A stretch of DNA of 64,000 nucleotides, taken from Hoeflea_A sp965249925 (GTDB lineage: Bacteria; Pseudomonadota; Alphaproteobacteria; Rhizobiales; Rhizobiaceae). The stretch covers positions 1,054,001 through 1,118,000 of the forward strand of contig OZ252260.1 of assembly GCA_965249925.1 (NCBI GenBank), given 5' to 3'. Both the position numbers and the translations under genes were made by a program. Shown in pieces: positions 12,018 through 21,346 of the stretch (within the stretch, counting starts at the first letter, position 1; the number at the start of each line of letters is the position of its first letter). A model generated the notes under the pieces. It was not told the origin of the DNA. It worked only from the letters and a program-made list of their open reading frames with translations, and made no database searches.

Positions 12018-13096
12018 GCGGCGGTCTCTCCCAGGGCTGCCAGCAGTCCCGCCTGATGGTCGGCAATCAGTGCGTCGACGACTTCATCGATGTCACCCTC
12101 CATCATCCGATCGAGCTTATATAGCGTCAGACTGATGCGGTGATCGGTCACACGCCCCTGCGGAAAATTGTAGGTGCGGATCCGCTCCGAGCGATCGCCG
12201 GAGCCGACCTGGCTGCGCCGCTCGGCGGAGCGTTCGCTTTCGGCCTTCTGCCGCTCCAGGTCGAACAGGCGGGCGCGCAGGATCTGCATGGCGCGCGCGC
12301 GGTTCTGGTGCTGTGACTTTTCCGCCTGGGTGACCACGATCCCGGACGGCAGGTGGGTAATGCGCACTGCCGAATCCGTCGTGTTGACGTGCTGTCCGCC
12401 GGCACCGGATGCCCGCATCGTATCGATCCGTATGTCTTCGTTGCGGATGTCGATGTCGATGTCCTCGGCCTCCGGCAGGACGGCGACCGTGGCCGCGGAT
12501 GTGTGGATGCGCCCGCCGGATTCGGTCTCCGGCACGCGCTGCACCCGGTGCACGCCGGATTCGAACTTCAGCCGGGCAAACACCCCGCGACCGGTGATCG
12601 CTGCGATGATTTCCTTGTACCCGCCGACGTCACCTTCGCTGGCACTCATCACCTCGACCTTCCAGCGCCGCGAAGCGGCGTAGCGCTCATACATGCGAAA
12701 CAGGTCACCGGCGAACAGCGCCGCCTCCGACCCGCCGGTACCGGCCCGGATTTCCAGGATAGCGCTTTTGTCGTCCGCCGCATCCTTCGGCAGCAGCAGG
12801 ATCTGCATATCCTTTTCCAGCGTCTCCCGCCGTTCCTCCAGTTCCGGCAACTCCAGTTCCGCCAGCGCACGCATCTCAGCATCGATGTCGCTTTCGCCCA
12901 GCAGCGCCTTCAGATCATCGATTTCGCGGACCGTCTTCTCATAGGTACGAATTGTTGCGACCACCGGCTCGAGTTCGGAATACTCCGACGCCAGGCGCAC
13001 ATAGACATCGGCTTCCGGTCCCTGTGCCATGCGCGCTTCAATTTCATCGAACCGGCGTTCCAGTTCCCGCATCTTCTCAAGTGGCAGTGTTGTCAT
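12014..13096 (-). CDS. prfA: peptide chain release factor 1
   Basis: 360 residues. It recognises UAA and UAG stop codons and triggers peptide release. The catalytic GGQ is in RASGAGGQHVNTTDSA. The codon-reading tripeptide position is PET in VQRVPETESGG, RF1 type (P-x-T) rather than the SPF of RF2. There is a coiled N-terminal domain and a C-terminal helix, and length is typical. First gene of the prfA-prmC pair, 29 nt after ptsP. Confidence 0.97.
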   Translation of the reverse strand: MTTLPLEKMRELERRFDEIEARMAQGPEADVYVRLASEYSELEPVVATIRTYEKTVREIDDLKALLGESDIDAEMRALAELELPELEERRETLEKDMQILLLPKDAADDKSAILEIRAGTGGSEAALFAGDLFRMYERYAASRRWKVEVMSASEGDVGGYKEIIAAITGRGVFARLKFESGVHRVQRVPETESGGRIHTSAATVAVLPEAEDIDIDIRNEDIRIDTMRASGAGGQHVNTTDSAVRITHLPSGIVVTQAEKSQHQNRARAMQILRARLFDLERQKAESERSAERRSQVGSGDRSERIRTYNFPQGRVTDHRISLTLYKLDRMMEGDIDEVVDALIADHQAGLLAALGETAA

Positions 13097-13125
13097 TGCT
13101 TTTTCCTAGACGGGCCTGGACGGAC

Positions 13126-15393
13126 CTAGACGGGAATGCCGTTCGTTTCGGCAAAATCCGCCAACAGGTCCCGTACGGTCTGCTGATCGTGCCCATCCTC
13201 GAGCGCCGGCAGCAGGATGTCCTGCAAACGACCGACATCGAGGGAGAGCAGCATCGTCTTGACCGGTCCGATGGCAGCAGGCGACATCGAAATGGTCCTG
13301 AACCCAAGGCCCAAAAGGGCCATGGCCGGCAACGGCCGGCCAGCCAACTCACCGCACAGGGTCAGTGGTGTTTGCCGCTTTTCGGCGGCGATTACGATCT
13401 GTCGCAGCAATCTCAAAAAAGTGCTGCCGAGCGGATCGAAACGATTGCTCACCCGGGCGTTGCCGCGATCAGAGGCCATGGTGAACTGAAACAGGTCGTT
13501 GGAACCGACGGAGACGAAATCCGCCTCAATCATCAATTCATCGAGTTGCCACATGAGGCTCGGCACTTCCAGCATGGCACCTACATGAATGCGGCGGGGC
13601 AGCCCGTAGCCAAAGCGCGACAGATGGCCGACCTCCTTTTGGATCAATGCCTTGGCTTCACGAAACTCGGCGATCTCGGTGACCATCGGGAACATCAGCC
13701 GCAGCTCGATCCCCGCCGTGGCCCGCAGAAGTGCCCGCAGCTGGGTCCGCAGGATGCCCGGCCGATCGAGCGCCAACCGCATGGCACGCCAACCGAGGGC
13801 CGGGTTCTCCTCATGCGCCGAACGCAGGTATGGAATCACCTTGTCGCCACCGACATCGAGCGCCCGAAAGGTGATCGGTTTGCTGCCCGCCTGTCTGAGA
13901 GCGGCGCGGTAGAACCGCTCCTGCTCCTCGACCTTGGGCATGGTCGACGCGATCATGAACTGCAGTTCCGTCCGGAACAGGCCGACACCGCTGGCGCCGG
14001 ATTCTTCCAGCTGTGGCAGGTCGACCAGCAGCCCGGCATTCATCTGCAGGGTAATCGGCACACCGTCGCGGGTCTTCGGTTCGACGGCGCGCAGCGCCCG
14101 GTACTGCTCCTGCCGGCGGGCGCTGAACCGGACCTTCTCCGCATAGGCGCTCTCCAGATCCGCCATCGGGCGCAGGTGCACCGTGCCGTCGTCGCCATCG
14201 ACGATAATCGGCTCGCCGTTCTCGGTCAGCGATACCAGACCGCTGGCCTGGCCCACCACGGGGATGCCCATGGCACGGGCGACGATAACCACGTGACTGG
14301 TCACCGCGCCTTCTTCGAGCACCAGACCGCGGATCTTCGGCCGATCATAGTCCAGTAGTTCGGCAGCCCCCATGGCCCGAGCGACGATGATCGCCGCTTC
14401 CGGGAAACCCTCCTGATATGCCTTGGCGCTGAAGCCGGTCAGCTGCCGCAGCAGCCGGTTCGCCAGATCGTCGAAGTCATGCAGACGCTCGCGCAGATAC
14501 GGGTCCGTCATATGAATCATGCGCGCCCGCGTGTCGCTTTGCACCTTTTCCACCGCTGCCTCGGCCGTCAGGCCGTTGCGGATTGCTTCTTCGAGCTTGC
14601 GCACCCAGCCGCGGTCATGGGCGAACATACGGTAGGCCTCGAGCACCGCCCGGTGTTCGCCTTCCATGGAAACGTCGCGCCGAGACAGCATGTCGTCGAT
14701 CGAAATGCGCAACGAACCCAACGCCTCGTCGAGCCGCGTCAGTTCCGAATCGATGTCCTCGTTGAGCAACTCCGAGACCACGATACGCGGCTCGTGCAGC
14801 ACTACGTGGCCAAGGCCGATGCCGTCGCTGTAAGCGTCCCCTTCCACCGTTATCGAACGGCTCAGATCGAGTTCGAGGCCGGGGCGGGTGACCTTCTTGA
14901 GATCCCCGGTCGCGATCATTTCCGCCAGCACCATGGCGGTGGTTTCCAGCGCCTCGAGCTCGTCTTCGCGATAGTTGCGCTTCGCCTTGTTCTGCACGAC
15001 CAGCACGCCCAGCGTGCGACCGGCGCGCAGGATCGGCACACCGAGAAACGAATGATAGGCCTCTTCGCCGGTCTCCGGCAGATAGGTGAAGGCTGGATGC
15101 GATTGCGCATCCGCCAGGCTGAGCGGCCGTGCACCGGCCGCGATGGTGCCGACCAGACCCTGGCCCATCTTCAGTTGTGCCAGGTGAACGGCGCTCGGGT
15201 TGAGACCTTCCGTGGCGTAGAGTTCCAGGATTCCGTCGGCCCGCAGCACGTAGAAGGAACAGACTTCCGCCACCATGTTCTGCGCGATCTGCCGCACGAT
15301 GCGGTCGAGGCGATCCTGCGGCTCCAATGGTTCCGCCATCAGTTCGCGCAGGCGTCTCAGCAGGACACGGGGACCGGCCGACGGGTCTCTCAT
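13126..15393 (-). CDS. ptsP: phosphoenolpyruvate-protein phosphotransferase PtsP (EI-Ntr)
   Basis: 755 residues: an N-terminal GAF domain (about 20-160) followed by the enzyme I body. The phosphorylated histidine lies in GAVTSHVVIVARAMGIPV (about residue 355), and the PEP-binding TIM barrel contains FRALDVGGDK and the late LCGELAGRP block. GAF plus EI identifies the nitrogen PTS enzyme, which passes phosphate to NPr and EIIA-Ntr and couples nitrogen status to potassium transport and other regulation rather than sugar uptake. It sits between lysC and prfA, the usual alphaproteobacterial order. Confidence 0.96.
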   Translation of the reverse strand: MRDPSAGPRVLLRRLRELMAEPLEPQDRLDRIVRQIAQNMVAEVCSFYVLRADGILELYATEGLNPSAVHLAQLKMGQGLVGTIAAGARPLSLADAQSHPAFTYLPETGEEAYHSFLGVPILRAGRTLGVLVVQNKAKRNYREDELEALETTAMVLAEMIATGDLKKVTRPGLELDLSRSITVEGDAYSDGIGLGHVVLHEPRIVVSELLNEDIDSELTRLDEALGSLRISIDDMLSRRDVSMEGEHRAVLEAYRMFAHDRGWVRKLEEAIRNGLTAEAAVEKVQSDTRARMIHMTDPYLRERLHDFDDLANRLLRQLTGFSAKAYQEGFPEAAIIVARAMGAAELLDYDRPKIRGLVLEEGAVTSHVVIVARAMGIPVVGQASGLVSLTENGEPIIVDGDDGTVHLRPMADLESAYAEKVRFSARRQEQYRALRAVEPKTRDGVPITLQMNAGLLVDLPQLEESGASGVGLFRTELQFMIASTMPKVEEQERFYRAALRQAGSKPITFRALDVGGDKVIPYLRSAHEENPALGWRAMRLALDRPGILRTQLRALLRATAGIELRLMFPMVTEIAEFREAKALIQKEVGHLSRFGYGLPRRIHVGAMLEVPSLMWQLDELMIEADFVSVGSNDLFQFTMASDRGNARVSNRFDPLGSTFLRLLRQIVIAAEKRQTPLTLCGELAGRPLPAMALLGLGFRTISMSPAAIGPVKTMLLSLDVGRLQDILLPALEDGHDQQTVRDLLADFAETNGIPV

Positions 15394-15508
15394 CGTGCAA
15401 ATGCTCCTCGTTTTTCAAACGAACGCCGGTTCCGCCCGGGCAGCAGCTCCGGCCCATCCGGGATCGACGCGGGACGGCCTCGGGGCAGCGACCAGCGGTT
15501 TTATCTGT

Positions 15509-16762
15509 CTATGTTTTATCCAGCCCGTAAACTGAATGCAAAGTCCGCACCGCCAGCTCCGCATAGGGGCCGTCGATCAGGACGGAGATCTTGATCTCCG
15601 ATGTGGTGATCGCCTTGATGTTGATGCCCTTCTCCGCCAGCGCCTTGAAAGCCGTGGCTGCCACGCCGGCGTGACTGCGCATCCCGATACCGATGATGGA
15701 GACCTTGACCAGACCGGATTCGCTCTGCAGCACGTCGAAGCCGATCGCCTCCTTGGCCTGTTCCAGGACGGCGATCGATTTGTCCACGTCGCCGCTGGGG
15801 ACGGTGAAGGTCATGTCCGTGGTCGTTCCGCCTTCTGAAATGTTCTGGACGATCATGTCCACATTGACATGCGCGTCAGACAAAGGTCCGAAAATCGCTG
15901 CCGAGACTCCGGGTCTGTCAGCCACCCTGCGCAGTGAAATCTGTGCCTCGTCCTTGGTGTAGGCGATGCCGGTGACGACTTCCTGTTCCACGATCTCGTC
16001 CTCATCACAAATCAGCGTACCCGGCGGATTGTCGAAATCCCCCATGCCCGGCGCGTCCGGTTCGGCAAAACTCGAGCGCACAAAGGTTCGCACCTTGTGC
16101 ACCATGGCCAATTCCACCGAGCGCACCTGCAGCACCTTGGCGCCAAGTGACGCCAGTTCGAGCATTTCCTCGAAGGCGATCTTTTTCAGCCGGCGCGCTG
16201 CGGGTTCAATGCGCGGATCGGTGGTGTAGACCCCGTCGACATCCGTATAGATGTCGCATCGATCCGCGTGCACGGCCGCCGCCAGCGCCACGGCGCTTGT
16301 GTCCGATCCACCGCGGCCCAGGGTGGCAATACGGTAGTCCGGTCCGATCCCCTGAAATCCGGATACAACGGCAACCTGGCCTTCGCCGAATCGGCGGATC
16401 AGATCGTTGCCGTCAATCTCCTGAATGCGTGCCGCGCCATGCGCATTGTCGGTGCGGATCGGAATCTGCCAGCCCTGCCAGGAGCGCGCATTGACGTCCA
16501 TCGACTGTAACACGATGGCCAGCAACCCGGAGGTAACCTGCTCACCGGCCGACACGACCGTATCGTATTCGCGGGCGTCGTGCAGTGGCGACGCCTCGCG
16601 TGTCCAGCCGACCAGTTCATTGGTTCGTCCGGCCATCGCCGATACCACCACCGCCACCTCGTGACCGGCTTCCACTTCGCGCTTTACATGGCGGGCGACA
16701 TTGCGGATTCGGTCGAGATCGGCAACCGACGTGCCGCCAAATTTCATCACAATTCGGGCCAT
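15509..16762 (-). CDS. lysC: aspartate kinase
   Basis: 417 residues. It phosphorylates aspartate in the first step of the lysine, threonine and methionine pathway. The kinase domain starts with MARIVMKFGGTSVAD and contains the GRGGSDTSA nucleotide motif (about 150-160) and DIYTDVDGVYTTDPR. Two ACT domains occupy about 265-410, indicating allosteric feedback by amino acids. The leader upstream carries a terminator-like hairpin that may attenuate transcription (separate entry). Divergent from ubiG. Confidence 0.97.
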   Translation of the reverse strand: MARIVMKFGGTSVADLDRIRNVARHVKREVEAGHEVAVVVSAMAGRTNELVGWTREASPLHDAREYDTVVSAGEQVTSGLLAIVLQSMDVNARSWQGWQIPIRTDNAHGAARIQEIDGNDLIRRFGEGQVAVVSGFQGIGPDYRIATLGRGGSDTSAVALAAAVHADRCDIYTDVDGVYTTDPRIEPAARRLKKIAFEEMLELASLGAKVLQVRSVELAMVHKVRTFVRSSFAEPDAPGMGDFDNPPGTLICDEDEIVEQEVVTGIAYTKDEAQISLRRVADRPGVSAAIFGPLSDAHVNVDMIVQNISEGGTTTDMTFTVPSGDVDKSIAVLEQAKEAIGFDVLQSESGLVKVSIIGIGMRSHAGVAATAFKALAEKGINIKAITTSEIKISVLIDGPYAELAVRTLHSVYGLDKT

Positions 16763-16793
16763 GGGGCCGCAGGAACTCCGAACCGGTGGTCAG

Positions 16794-16843
16794 GACAAAA
16801 CAAAAACCGCTCCATATCATAGAGCGGTGGGCGCTGCTCTCAT
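16794..16843 (-). promoter_or_regulatory. attenuator-like element in the lysC leader
   Basis: On the minus strand a 7-bp stem ACCGCTC/GAGCGGT (16822-16828 and 16806-16812) with a 9-nt loop is followed at once by TTTTGTTTTG, the form of an intrinsic terminator. It ends about 32 nt before the lysC start codon. A 9-codon frame (16843-16817, MRAAPTAL) begins just before the stem and ends in its loop, so a translating ribosome would disrupt the hairpin. Hairpin and T-tract are seen; attenuation is inference. The mini-frame has only a poor ribosome-binding site. Confidence 0.45.
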
Positions 16844-16987
16844 ACTCAAAAAGCCCGCGGGTCGCAAGCTGAGCGCATGCCGCGATCCCGACGCGACCCG
16901 TCCGACCAAACGCGATCGGTGCACTTGACTTCCTGCAAACATCGACCGACTTGAAAGAGGCAAACAGGCAGATACGGGGAGACGGCA

Positions 16988-17734
16988 GTGACCGCAGAAA
17001 CAGCCTCAACGATCGACCAGGCAGAAGTCGATCGCTTCTCCGCCATGGCGTCGGAATGGTGGGATCCAACCGGCAAGTTTCGGCCGCTGCACAAGTTTAA
17101 CCCGGTCCGCCTTACCTATATCCGTGATCAGGCGACGGCGCATTTCAACCGGGATCCGAAAATGCCGCGTCCCCTGCAGGACCTGCGCGTTCTCGACATC
17201 GGTTGCGGCGGCGGTCTGCTCAGCGAACCGGTCGCCCGCATGGGAGCTACGGTCGTCGGCGCCGATCCGTCCGAAACCAATGTTGAAATCGCCAAAATCC
17301 ATGCCGCGCAAAGCAGCGTCGCAGTGGATTATCGGGCCGTCACGGCTGAGGACCTTGCGGCCGCTGGCGAGCAATTCGACATTATTCTCAATATGGAAGT
17401 GGTGGAGCACGTCGCCGATGTCGATCTGTTCCTCTCCGCCTGCGCCCGAATGGTCAAACCGGGCGGTCTGATGTTCATCGCAACCATCAACCGGACAATG
17501 AAGGCCCTGGCCCTGGCGATCGTCGGCGCCGAATATGTGCTGCGCTGGCTGCCACGCGGCACTCACCAATATGAAAAGCTGGTGCGTCCGCACGAGATAG
17601 AGGCGCCCCTGGCCGGCAGCGGCATGCGGATCATCGATAGGACAGGTGTGTTTTACAGCCCGCTGACGGACAGCTGGAACCTGTCGCGCGATATGGATGT
17701 CAACTACATGTTGCTGGCGGATCGCCCGGCCTGA
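16988..17734 (+). CDS. ubiG: ubiquinone biosynthesis O-methyltransferase UbiG
   Basis: 248 residues from a GTG start preceded by GGGGAGACGG. It performs both O-methylations in ubiquinone synthesis with SAM. Hallmarks: the N-terminal EVDRFSAMASEWWDPTGKFRPLHKFNP block specific to UbiG, SAM motif VLDIGCGGGLLSEP (about 65-78), and NMEVVEHVADVD. It stands alone, divergent from lysC and convergent with the DUF1178 gene. Confidence 0.97.
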   Translation: MTAETASTIDQAEVDRFSAMASEWWDPTGKFRPLHKFNPVRLTYIRDQATAHFNRDPKMPRPLQDLRVLDIGCGGGLLSEPVARMGATVVGADPSETNVEIAKIHAAQSSVAVDYRAVTAEDLAAAGEQFDIILNMEVVEHVADVDLFLSACARMVKPGGLMFIATINRTMKALALAIVGAEYVLRWLPRGTHQYEKLVRPHEIEAPLAGSGMRIIDRTGVFYSPLTDSWNLSRDMDVNYMLLADRPA

Positions 17735-17740
17735 ACCTGA

Positions 17741-18172
17741 TCAGTTCTTTTCTTCCGGCAGATCCGGCAGCGGCGCCACGCCAATGCCCTCCTCAACCAG
17801 GGATTTGACCTCCTGCGCATCGGCCTGCCCGATGATGCCGCGCTCCTCCGATTCGCCGTAGTGAATGCGCCGCGCTTCCTCCGGAAACCGCGTGCCGACA
17901 TCTTCCGACGTCTCGCGAATGACCTTCACCGCCTGACGCAGTTGCTCCAACGCCGCTTTTTGCTTCTGATTCATGGCGAGGCGGCGCGTAGCCGCCTCCT
18001 TTTTGCGGGCGGTCGACACCGAGGGGCTCATCAGCGCCTTGTGCACCTTTTCCGATCCACAATGGGGACAGTTCACCAGGCCGCGCTCAACCTGATCATC
18101 GAAATCGGCGCCGCTGGAAAACCAGCCCTCGAATTCGTGCTGCGAATCACAAATCAGGTTGAAACGGATCAT
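17741..18172 (-). CDS. DUF1178 family protein
   Basis: 143 residues from ATG 18172 (MIRFNLICDSQHEFEGWF). The longer upstream frame runs inside the previous gene and is rejected. The N-terminal signature of the family is clear: C..HEFEGWF, then a CPHCG zinc-ribbon half (VNCPHCGSEKVHKAL), followed by a helical middle and an acidic tail. Function of the family is unknown. The start overlaps the stop of the upstream nitrilase gene by 4 nt (ATGA), so they form an operon with grxC. Confidence 0.9.
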   Translation of the reverse strand: MIRFNLICDSQHEFEGWFSSGADFDDQVERGLVNCPHCGSEKVHKALMSPSVSTARKKEAATRRLAMNQKQKAALEQLRQAVKVIRETSEDVGTRFPEEARRIHYGESEERGIIGQADAQEVKSLVEEGIGVAPLPDLPEEKN

Positions 18173-19029
18173 GCAAACTCTTCTGCCGCGGCCTCGACCT
18201 GTTCTACGGTGAAGGCCTGATGATTGCGCAAATTCGGTATCTTGGCGCGCGCCTGCCGACTGGCCTCGACGTCGATCTCCGCGACGATCACCGCCGGCTC
18301 GTCGTGATCCGCCTCCGCCAGCACCCGTCCCCAAGGATCGACGATCAGTGAGTGGCCATAGGTCTCGCGTCCATCCTGGTGTTTGCCGCCCTGCGCCGCG
18401 GCAACGACAAAGGCGCCGTTTTCGATCGCCCTCGCCCGCACCAGCACATGCCAGTGTGCCTGTCCCGTCTGTCGTGTGAAGGCCGCCGGCAAGGTCAGAA
18501 GTTCCGCGCCGATCACCGCTTGCTGGCGAAACAGGTCCGGAAACCGTACATCGTAGCAGATCGCCATACCGATGTGTGCGAAAGGCAGATCGACGACCAC
18601 GCCGTGTTCGCCGGCCCGGTATGTGGCGCTTTCACGCCAGCTTTCACCATGGTCGAGATCGACATCGAACATGTGGATCTTGTCGTAGCGGGCGACAACC
18701 TTGCCATTCGGGGCAAACAGGAAGCTGCGGTTGGCGACCTTGCCGCCGGCGACGGCGATCGCCGTAGAGCCGAGGTGCAGATAGATCTGATGCCGCGCGG
18801 CGAGATCGGAGGCTGCCGCAACCACGGGATCGCAGCTTTCGTCGTTCAGCACCTTCATCAAAGCCGCTTTGTCGCTGACCAGTACACCCGTCATTTCGGG
18901 TGTCTGAACATAGTGCGCACCGGCGCCGACGGCTTCCGCGACCAGGGCTTCCATAGCCGCTATGTTGCTTGCGGGTTCGGTGCCGGATCGCATTTGCACC
19001 GCGGCGGCTTTGACGACTCCATTTGTCAT
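18169..19029 (-). CDS. carbon-nitrogen hydrolase (Nit1 / deaminated-glutathione amidase-like)
   Basis: 286 residues. The nitrilase-superfamily catalytic triad is visible: Glu in TPEMTGVL (about 44), Lys in YDKIHMFDVDL (about 115) and Cys in GMAICYDVRFPDLF (about 155). The Nit1-type features F-D-V-D-L and R-x-S-x-x-Y place it near amidases that repair deaminated glutathione, which fits the neighbouring glutaredoxin gene. Overlaps the DUF1178 start and lies 11 nt after grxC. Substrate is inferred from subfamily resemblance only. Confidence 0.87.
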   Translation of the reverse strand: MTNGVVKAAAVQMRSGTEPASNIAAMEALVAEAVGAGAHYVQTPEMTGVLVSDKAALMKVLNDESCDPVVAAASDLAARHQIYLHLGSTAIAVAGGKVANRSFLFAPNGKVVARYDKIHMFDVDLDHGESWRESATYRAGEHGVVVDLPFAHIGMAICYDVRFPDLFRQQAVIGAELLTLPAAFTRQTGQAHWHVLVRARAIENGAFVVAAAQGGKHQDGRETYGHSLIVDPWGRVLAEADHDEPAVIVAEIDVEASRQARAKIPNLRNHQAFTVEQVEAAAEEFA

Positions 19030-19040
19030 GCACTCGCTCC

Positions 19041-19304
19041 TCAGGCGGCCGACTGCAGCATCTGGTCGAGCTTGCCGGCGCGCTCCAGCGCATGCAATTC
19101 ATCACAACCGCCGACATGCTTGCCGCCGATGAAGATCTGCGGAAACGTCGACCGTCCGCCGGCACGCTGCACCATTTCCTGCCGCAGATTGGCGGAAAAG
19201 GTTGCGTCATGCTCTTCGTAGGGGACACCCTTCTGCTCCAGCAGGCGCTTGGCCGCGGTGCAGAATCCACAGAACTGCCGCGTGTAGATGGTCACATCCG
19301 CCAT
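19041..19304 (-). CDS. grxC: glutaredoxin 3
   Basis: 87 residues from ATG 19304 (MADVTIYTRQFCGFC), preceded by GGAGA at about 8 nt; the upstream extension is not needed. The active site is CGFC instead of the more usual CPYC, which is common in alphaproteobacterial Grx. The cis-proline (STFPQIFIGG) and GGCDEL glutathione-binding motif are intact. Dithiol reductase of the cytoplasm. First gene of the grxC-nit-DUF1178 unit. Confidence 0.94.
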   Translation of the reverse strand: MADVTIYTRQFCGFCTAAKRLLEQKGVPYEEHDATFSANLRQEMVQRAGGRSTFPQIFIGGKHVGGCDELHALERAGKLDQMLQSAA

Positions 19305-19355
19305 ATCTGTCTCCGTTACGGCCGCCAATCGGCCTGCATCCTGACCATATAGGGT

Positions 19356-20132
19356 TTACTGGTGATCCGGGGCAACCCTGGCAAAGGTCAGCACCGATAC
19401 GCAAGACGCTCCGGCACGCAACAGCGCCCGTGTCGCTGCCTTGACCGTTGCCCCGGTGGTATAGACGTCGTCAACGAGCAGCAGGTTGCGCCCGGAAATG
19501 GCGGCCTTGGACACATCAGGGACCGAGAAAGCGCCCTGAACGTTGTCGATACGGGCCGCCAAGCCCAAACCGACCTGCGATCGCGTCGCCCGCGTCCGCA
19601 CCAGCGCTTCCGGCAGATAGGGCAAGCTACCCCCTCGCGCGATGGAGCGGGCAAGCTCCGCTGACTGGTTGTAGCGTCGGGCGAGGAAACGGCGCCGATG
19701 CAGCGGGATTGAGACGACCCGATCCGAGGATTCGATCAGATCCTTGCCGGCCCGCATCATCCATCGCGCCATGGTCAGCGCCAGGTCGGTCCGGTCGTTG
19801 TATTTCAATCGGTGCACCAACGCCCTGGCCGGATCATTGTAAAGCACGGCCGCACGGGCACGCTCGAACGGCGGCGGATCGGCCATGGCTTCGGGCGATA
19901 CCGCCTCTTCACCCGCATCGTAGGGCAGCGGTGATCCGAGCGTCGCGCAATACGGCCGCTCGATCGCATGCAGATGCTGCCAGCAATCGGCACAAAGGCC
20001 GCCGTGGGTTCCGACCAGCGCGCCGCATCCCAGGCAGACCGGTGGAAACAGGACATCCGCAGCAGCAGCCGCACCGCGCCCAAGTCCGGCACCGATTGAC
20101 AGCAGTCTGGAATTCTTCGACCTCGTTGCCAT
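19356..20132 (-). CDS. ComF family protein (phosphoribosyltransferase fold)
   Basis: 258 residues. It has an N-terminal zinc-finger part with C-x2-C pairs (PPVCLGCGAL and GGLCADCW, about 32-52) and a C-terminal type I phosphoribosyltransferase domain with the PRPP loop VDDVYTTGATV (about 218-228). ComF proteins are linked to DNA uptake; in bacteria without a competence locus the role is unclear. Immediately upstream of the grxC unit and divergent from the methyltransferase gene. Confidence 0.92.
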   Translation of the reverse strand: MATRSKNSRLLSIGAGLGRGAAAAADVLFPPVCLGCGALVGTHGGLCADCWQHLHAIERPYCATLGSPLPYDAGEEAVSPEAMADPPPFERARAAVLYNDPARALVHRLKYNDRTDLALTMARWMMRAGKDLIESSDRVVSIPLHRRRFLARRYNQSAELARSIARGGSLPYLPEALVRTRATRSQVGLGLAARIDNVQGAFSVPDVSKAAISGRNLLLVDDVYTTGATVKAATRALLRAGASCVSVLTFARVAPDHQ

Positions 20133-20165
20133 AACATGATCATACTGTCAGGACGGAGCTGCGCA

Positions 20166-21056
20166 ATGGAGATGGAGAGGCTGTTCGATACCGCGTCGGT
20201 GCTGCGGAACCGGCGCCGCGCCTTCGCGGCTTCGGCACCGGGTTCGGACTTTCTGCTGAATTTGGTCGTGGAGGAGCTTGCCGGGCGGCTGGCGACGGTC
20301 GAGCGGCACTTCAATCGAGCCATCGCACTGCATGCCCACACCGCTCTCATGGCGCAGTCCATGATCGCGAGCGGCAAGGTTGACAGGGTCGACCGTATCG
20401 AACAACACGCTGATTTTTTGGCACCGGTCTCAGCGAACAGTTCCGGGGTCGTGGCAGACCTCGACACGTTTCCGGTTGCGGACGAGTCGGTGGGCCTGGT
20501 CATTTCGCCGCTGTCGATGCACCTGGTCAACGACCTGCCCGGCCTGCTGTTGCAGATCCGCCGATCCTTGCACCCGGACGGTCTGTTTCTGGCCGCACTG
20601 CCCGGTTCCGGAACCCTTTCGGAACTGCGCGATTGCCTGTTGCAGGCGGAAACGGAACTGACCGGCGGCGCCAGTCCGCGTGTCATTCCTTTCGCCGATG
20701 TGCGTGACTGCGGCGCGCTTCTGCAACGCGCCGGCTTTTCTCTGCCGGTGGCCGATTGCGAGACATACACCGTTCGTTACGACACCATGTTCGACCTCAT
20801 GAAGGACTTGAGATCGATGGGCATGGGCAATCCGCTGACGGCGCGCAGCCGCAGACCGGTGCCCCGCCAGCTGTTCCTGCGCGCCGCGCAGATTTATGCT
20901 GACGAACATGCAGATGCAGACGGCCGCATCCGTGCAAGTTTTCGAATTCTGTATCTGTCGGGCTGGGCACCCCACGAAAACCAGCAGCAACCCTTGGCAC
21001 CAGGGTCGGCGAAGGTGAGTTTGCACGATGTGCTTGGTAAACCGCGTTCAGACTGA
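20166..21056 (+). CDS. class I SAM-dependent methyltransferase-fold protein (BioC/NDUFAF5-like)
   Basis: 296 residues from ATG 20166 (MEMERLFDTASVLRNRRRA), preceded by GGAGCTGCGC; the longer frame lacks a ribosome-binding site. The N-terminal D-x-x-x-x-x-x-R-R-x-R-A segment and the central SPLSMHLVNDLPGLLLQIRRSLHPDGLF-like region are typical of the alphaproteobacterial relatives of the mitochondrial complex I factor NDUFAF5. The glycine-rich SAM motif I is degenerate, so it may act as a hydroxylase or assembly factor rather than a methyltransferase. Divergent from comF, a conserved pairing in this class. Confidence 0.8.
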   Translation: MEMERLFDTASVLRNRRRAFAASAPGSDFLLNLVVEELAGRLATVERHFNRAIALHAHTALMAQSMIASGKVDRVDRIEQHADFLAPVSANSSGVVADLDTFPVADESVGLVISPLSMHLVNDLPGLLLQIRRSLHPDGLFLAALPGSGTLSELRDCLLQAETELTGGASPRVIPFADVRDCGALLQRAGFSLPVADCETYTVRYDTMFDLMKDLRSMGMGNPLTARSRRPVPRQLFLRAAQIYADEHADADGRIRASFRILYLSGWAPHENQQQPLAPGSAKVSLHDVLGKPRSD

Positions 21057-21071
21057 AGGATCTGATTTGCT

Positions 21072-21245
21072 CTAATTCACGCTGTTGCTGACTTCGTCGC
21101 CAACGTCGTTGAAGATGGCACCGACCTCGTTGCCGACAAGCGTCGCGGCCGCGATAAACGACACGGAAACCAAAACTGCGATGATGCCGTATTCCAGGGC
21201 TGTCCCACCGTCTTCGGAGAGCAGTAGCCGACGCAGCAATAGCAT
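21072..21245 (-). CDS. Flp family type IVb pilin
   Basis: 57 residues from ATG 21245 with AGGA about 8 nt upstream; a GTG at 21266 is an alternative. Sequence is a short leader with leucines and arginines, the prepilin cleavage region SEDGGTALEYG, then one hydrophobic helix (IIAVLVSVSFIAAATLVG). This is the Flp/Fap pilin pattern (G followed by TALEYG). No tad/cpa assembly genes are in the window, so it is an orphan that would depend on a distant tad locus. Confidence 0.88.
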   Translation of the reverse strand: MLLLRRLLLSEDGGTALEYGIIAVLVSVSFIAAATLVGNEVGAIFNDVGDEVSNSVN

Positions 21246-21346
21246 ATCGTTAATCCTGATGTTCACTTCATGGTAGATGTTTATACTGCTGATAATCTTT
21301 CGATTGTATGAAGGTTCTTCCGACTACTTTATGCAATCAATCAAAT

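Noticed and set aside
12952..14358. 468-codon plus-strand frame across ptsP
   Set aside because: Antisense shadow; PtsP on the minus strand has GAF and EI motifs throughout.
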